Below, one piece after another: positions 61,144-64,000 of a stretch of 64,000 nucleotides of DNA. How positions within the stretch are numbered: position 1 is the stretch's first letter; every line of letters begins with the position of its first letter. A program made the position numbers and the translations under genes. Source of the stretch: Sarcocystis neurona. Taxonomy: Eukaryota > Apicomplexa > Conoidasida > Eucoccidiorida > Sarcocystidae. The stretch lies in assembly GCA_000727475.1 (NCBI GenBank), contig KL647288.1, positions 3,033,604-3,097,603 of the forward strand, written 5' to 3'. Below the pieces are notes generated by a model. The model saw only the letters and a list, made by a program, of their open reading frames with translations, did not search any database and had not been told where the DNA came from.

Positions 61144-63240
61144 GTATCTCTATGTATTCATGCACAAGAAAGTAGACAGATAGACACTCTCGTTTTATGT
61201 TTGTATCTCTCTATATGTATATATGTATACGTATGTACAACTAAATAGACGAATAGGCAGACCCGTCTTTATTCAAGATGGGGCATACACACTAACAAAA
61301 AGTGATATGTAAATACTAATACAAGCGTACATATATATATGTATATATGTGTGTATTTGCTTACACACGTACGCATGTATATCAATATTTCGCGGATCTA
61401 TCTATCTATCCGTCTATATGTATATGTAGCTGTACGACTATTTGCGGACATATATGTGTGTATATTAGATAGGTACTCATAGGTAACCGGGTACTTAGGT
61501 GAGCGTACAGAGTGTCGCCAGGAGGAGGATTCTCCTAGCGTATGTACACCGCAAGTCCCGGCCGGCGGTTGAACTCGCTCGACTCTGTTTTCTTCTCTCT
61601 CTGCGTTGGTCTCTGTGCGTACTTTGTCGTTTCTTTGGTCTTTCTGCGTTTCCGCCGTTGTCGCGCAGCTGCGTATGGACATCCGTCCCGTTCTTTTTTT
61701 GTTTGTGCTGCAGCGTCCCTCTCCCCTCTCGTTGACTTCTCCCCTCCAGTGTCGCTGGTTGCTGCGGCCTGTCTGTTCTTGCTGCGCGCTGCATTTTGCT
61801 GCTGCGGGCTGGCTGCACCTCTGTGCCCGCGTTTGCTGGTGCAGCTGTTGCTGCTCCTTCTGTGAGCAAGTCTCTCTCTGCTGCTGCCTTTGGGGACGTG
61901 CTTCTCTAGTTATCCCTGTGTATCTCTCTCCGTAGCAAGCTGCGTTGTCCTCGGGCTCCTGCCCGGACGCTCTTGTTATTTCCCTTGCGCGCTGCTCTTA
62001 TTTCCCTTGCGGCTGCAGCTGCCGCTGGTGCTGCTGCTTATGTGGCATCTTTGCGTGCGCCGTCGGTGTCGTCGAACTGCGTCTCCTGCTGCTGCCCCGC
62101 AGTGACGCCGTCTGCGCCTCTGCTTCCAGGTGCTGCTGCCCCGTAGGTCTCTTGCTGCGGTGCAAACCTGCTCCATTCGTGCTGCTGCTGCTTCTTTGTG
62201 ACTTTCTGTTCAAACTGCTGCTGCTGCGGCTGCAGTTCGTACAACATCATTACTACGGCTACCCCGTGCGCGCCGTCATTGCACTGTCGAAAGGCCGCCA
62301 TACGTCGATTCTGCAGCCGCTCATCAACCACCTCGACTTCCCCACACATAACCGACTGCTGGTAAAATCTTCTCCCTCGCTGCTCGGCCTCGTGCTGCTC
62401 GGCCTGCTGCCACTCGGCCTCCTGTTACTCGGCCTTCTGCTACTCGGCCTTCTGCTCCTCGGCTTGCTGCTGCTCGGCCGTCTGCTACTCGGCTTGCTGC
62501 TGCTCGGCCGTCTGCTACTCGGCTTGCTGCTGCTCGGCCGTCTGCTACTCGGTTTGCTGCTACTCGGCTTGCTACTACTCGGCCTGCTGCTGCTCGGCTT
62601 TCTACAGCTCGGTCTCTTGCTACTCGGCCTGCTGCTACTCGGCCTGCAGCTGCTCGGCCTCCTGCTGCTCCGCTTCCTGCTGCTCGGCCTCCTGCTAGTC
62701 GACCTCCTGCTGCGCTCTGGCGGCTCTTTTGTCGTGCTGCTCTTCTTCCTGCTGCGCATCGTCGTGCTGCTGCCGCTTTTGCTTTTGGCGGACTCGCTCC
62801 GCTGCTGCTTCCGCTCTTTTTCCGCTGCACCTCCTGCGTTTGCTAGTGGTGCTCCTGCTGCCGCGCTTGTTTTGGCTCCTACTGCTGGTGCAGCGATTGC
62901 TGCAACGTCTGTCGCTGCTGCTGGTGTCGGTCTGCTGGTGCTGCCGCCTCCGCTGTTGCGCTGCGGATGTTGCTGCGTCTGCCGGCCTCATGTTGCAGTA
63001 GCAGCTGCTGTCGCTGAGGCTGCAAGTGCTGCCGCTGTTGCTGCGACTGCTGCCGCTGAGGCTGCCTTTTCTGGTGTGCCTGCTGCGTCGGTCGTTGGAT
63101 TGCACCTACTGCCGTTGCTGCTGCTGCTCCTCTGGCCGCTGTCTGCAGGGCGTGCATATCACCGAGCCGGCGCACAGTCGCGCAAAGCCACTGGCGGAGT
63201 GGCTTGAAGAAATTAATTCTACTGACGACGTGTCCGATGC
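48155..63240 (+). CDS. FPGS: Dihydrofolate synthase/folylpolyglutamate synthase, 3'-partial
   Basis: This Mur-ligase-fold enzyme adds glutamate to dihydropteroate and folates using ATP. Exons are 48155-48635, 52486-52643, 53339-53474, 55598-55690, 56630-56753, one from 57281 (end unclear), about 59354-59732, 62236-62361 and 63149-63240. All resolved junctions agree in phase. The P-loop AGTNGKGSTTAKLA lies near residue 142. Then come VGVYTSPHLLCLRERIRVDN, YFEMMTLIAFLYF, AVIETGLGGRLDATN, LTLDQIAEEKAGIMK, the C-terminal DVGHN motif, and GYPVRAVIALSKGR. An ATG at 48275 is an alternative start; the 110 or so residues before the conserved part are Gly/Ala-rich. The last exon ends on GTAAGC, so the gene continues beyond 64000. 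The exon from 57281 (with SLPIDAAAGEAHM) is the weakest. The family is an antifolate-pathway enzyme in parasites with combined DHFS-FPGS. Confidence 0.93.
48640..49560 (+). repeat. CTATACTCT-type tandem array in FPGS intron 1
   Basis: Dozens of variants of a 12-17 base unit such as CTCTATATACCTATA follow directly behind the exon 1 donor. They keep a long open frame of Tyr/Ile/Ser/Leu on the plus strand. The array decays to TATA-rich DNA after about 49480. Confidence 0.9.
51020..51800. repeat. About 205-225-bp higher-order tandem repeat, three copies
   Basis: Each unit holds a (CA)n run, then GCAGAGCCT(C/T)TACGCATA, a block resembling GTGTCTACATACTATG, a TA run, and a GTCT(C)CGTATAA-like block. 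The GCAGAGCCT marks fall near 51172, 51378 and 51601. The array lies within FPGS intron 1. Confidence 0.8.
52040..53260 (+). repeat. CTG-rich DNA around FPGS exon 2
   Basis: CTG triplet tracts run up to the exon 2 acceptor (52485) and restart immediately behind its donor (52644), while the exon itself is free of them. Confidence 0.85.
54348..54427. repeat. Long perfect inverted repeat in FPGS intron 3
   Basis: Arms of 25 bases (54348-54372 and 54403-54427) are exact reverse complements, beginning GAAGCGGTGCTGTGG. One mismatch is followed by five more pairs (TCCAC/GTGGA), leaving an 18-base loop. Such a 31-step stem is far longer than chance would give. Confidence 0.92.
55698..56620 (+). repeat. 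CAG tract followed by CTG tract in FPGS intron 4
   Basis: The first half of this intron (about 55698-56075) is CAG/ACAGCAGC-rich. The second half (about 56150-56620) is CTG/CTCCTGCTG-rich. Both sit between exon 4 (ends 55690) and exon 5 (starts 56630). Confidence 0.85.
57970..58430. repeat. TATG/TACG microsatellite run
   Basis: Mixed TATATG, TACACG and TGTGTA units occur in an FPGS intron. Other such runs in this gene are at 59930-60300 and 61310-61460. Confidence 0.85.
61108..61142. repeat. (GT)n microsatellite
   Basis: A nearly pure GT run of about 34 bases in the FPGS intron before exon 62236. Confidence 0.9.
62380..62710 (+). repeat. 15-bp minisatellite in the intron after FPGS exon 62236-62361
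   Basis: About 20 imperfect copies of a 15-base unit such as CTGCTACTCGGCCTG start 20-30 bases behind the donor. The period is five codons and the exon's frame stays open through the array, reading LLLLG repeats. Confidence 0.9.
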
Positions 63241-64000
63241 GTAAGCAGTTGCTGTTGCAGCTTCTTCTGTTGCTGCCATCCCCGCCTCGAGGGTCTGTTC
63301 TGCCGGCGTTGCTTCCGCGGTTTGTTGCTGCCGTTGCACCAGTTCTGGGTTGCTGTGTTTAGTCAGCGTTGGCGGTGGCTCCTCTCCTGCAGGTGCTCCT
63401 ATAGGGCATGTGCCTGCTGCTCCCGGCTCATGTTGCCTCTCGCTTGTTGCTGCTGCGCCTCCGACCAGCAGCCTCGATTTGGCTGCTGCCCCGCAGTTCA
63501 GCTGCTGCTCCCGCGTGCCTGCGTCGGTTTGCGATGCTGCTGCTGCTGCGGCTGGGTCGTGTATGCTCTGCTGCTGCTGCTATGAGTGATGCGCCAGGAG
63601 TTCTGCTGCCGTTCCTGCTGGTGCGCGTCGGCTCTGCTGCAGTGTCTGCGCCTGCGTGTCGGGGTCTGCTGCATTGCATTTCACCTGCTGCTGCTGTTGC
63701 TCCTACAGATTGTTGACTGCGGCTGCTGCAGCTACGGCTGCGCACACGTTACCTTGCTTGCTTAAGGCTCTGCTGCAGCTGCTGTCGCAGCCCTGATGTG
63801 TCCCTGCTGCTGCTGTCGTGCGTCTCTGCTGCTGCTGCTGTCGTGTGTCTCTTCTGCTGCTGCTGTCGCTGCTGATTCCAAGTCTGGAGCCGCGGTGGAC
63901 GCCTGAAATTTGTTCTATCTGCTCTCTCCTTCCTGACATGTATACATATATATGTATGCGTGCTCGTGTATACATACACGTATGTATATATAGGGATCTA

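Larger units (their letters stand above)
41700..64000. other. Right repeat-rich segment
   Basis: Dense TA/CA/TATG microsatellites and CAG/CTG tracts resume here and continue to the window end. The only gene I can assign is the plus-strand FPGS gene, whose exons take up under 2 kb of more than 15 kb. Confidence 0.75.

Noticed and set aside
1..64000. Telomere-like AAACCCT arrays, tRNA, rRNA, transposase or reverse transcriptase
   Set aside because: I looked for these given the organism type and saw no convincing instance in either strand.

Overview
This window is nuclear DNA of a eukaryote, almost certainly an intron-rich coccidian of the Eimeria type. The grounds are very dense CAG/CTG repeats, many (TA)n, (CA)n and (TATG)n microsatellites, multi-kilobase introns with ordinary GT..AG ends, and a patchwork of repeat-rich and repeat-poor blocks like that described for Eimeria chromosomes. 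There are no bacterial operons, CRISPR arrays or insertion sequences, and I found no rRNA or tRNA.

Layout. (1) 1-17.1 kb is repeat-rich. It holds the 5' part of a minus-strand gene of unknown function (start 5222, three phase-matched exons down to 356) and the complete plus-strand gene for the RNA polymerase II subunit RPB7 (10825-17094), whose four short exons are separated by repeat-filled introns. (2) 17.1-about 41.7 kb is repeat-poor and reads quite differently. Its certain gene is a minus-strand homologue of the dynein axonemal assembly factor DNAAF3 (27757 to about 21.8 kb, 14 exons reconstructed, all phases agreeing). A second minus-strand gene of unknown function starts at 37841, and a probable third starts at 31352. 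On the plus strand, phase-consistent runs of exons (17.7-20.4, 22.4-29.5 and 31.3-32.8 kb) suggest one or more large cysteine-containing, strand-rich proteins whose exons lie within and across the DNAAF3 introns. (3) 41.7-64 kb is repeat-rich again and is dominated by one plus-strand gene, a bifunctional-type dihydrofolate synthase/folylpolyglutamate synthase (FolC/FPGS family). Eight exons lie between 48155 and 63240, and the gene runs past the window end.

The identified genes are housekeeping (transcription, folate) plus a flagellum gene. DNAAF3 is needed to preassemble dynein arms and fits an organism whose only flagellated stage is the male gamete. Exons recognised by homology carry almost no CAG repeat; the CAG/CTG blocks sit in introns and flanks. 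A 523-base run of N (47549-48071) interrupts a CAG block just upstream of the FPGS first exon.

Exon borders were read by eye from splice consensus, reading phase and remembered family motifs, and were not computed. The best candidate for something new is the interleaved antisense exon arrangement around DNAAF3. It needs stranded transcript data to confirm.
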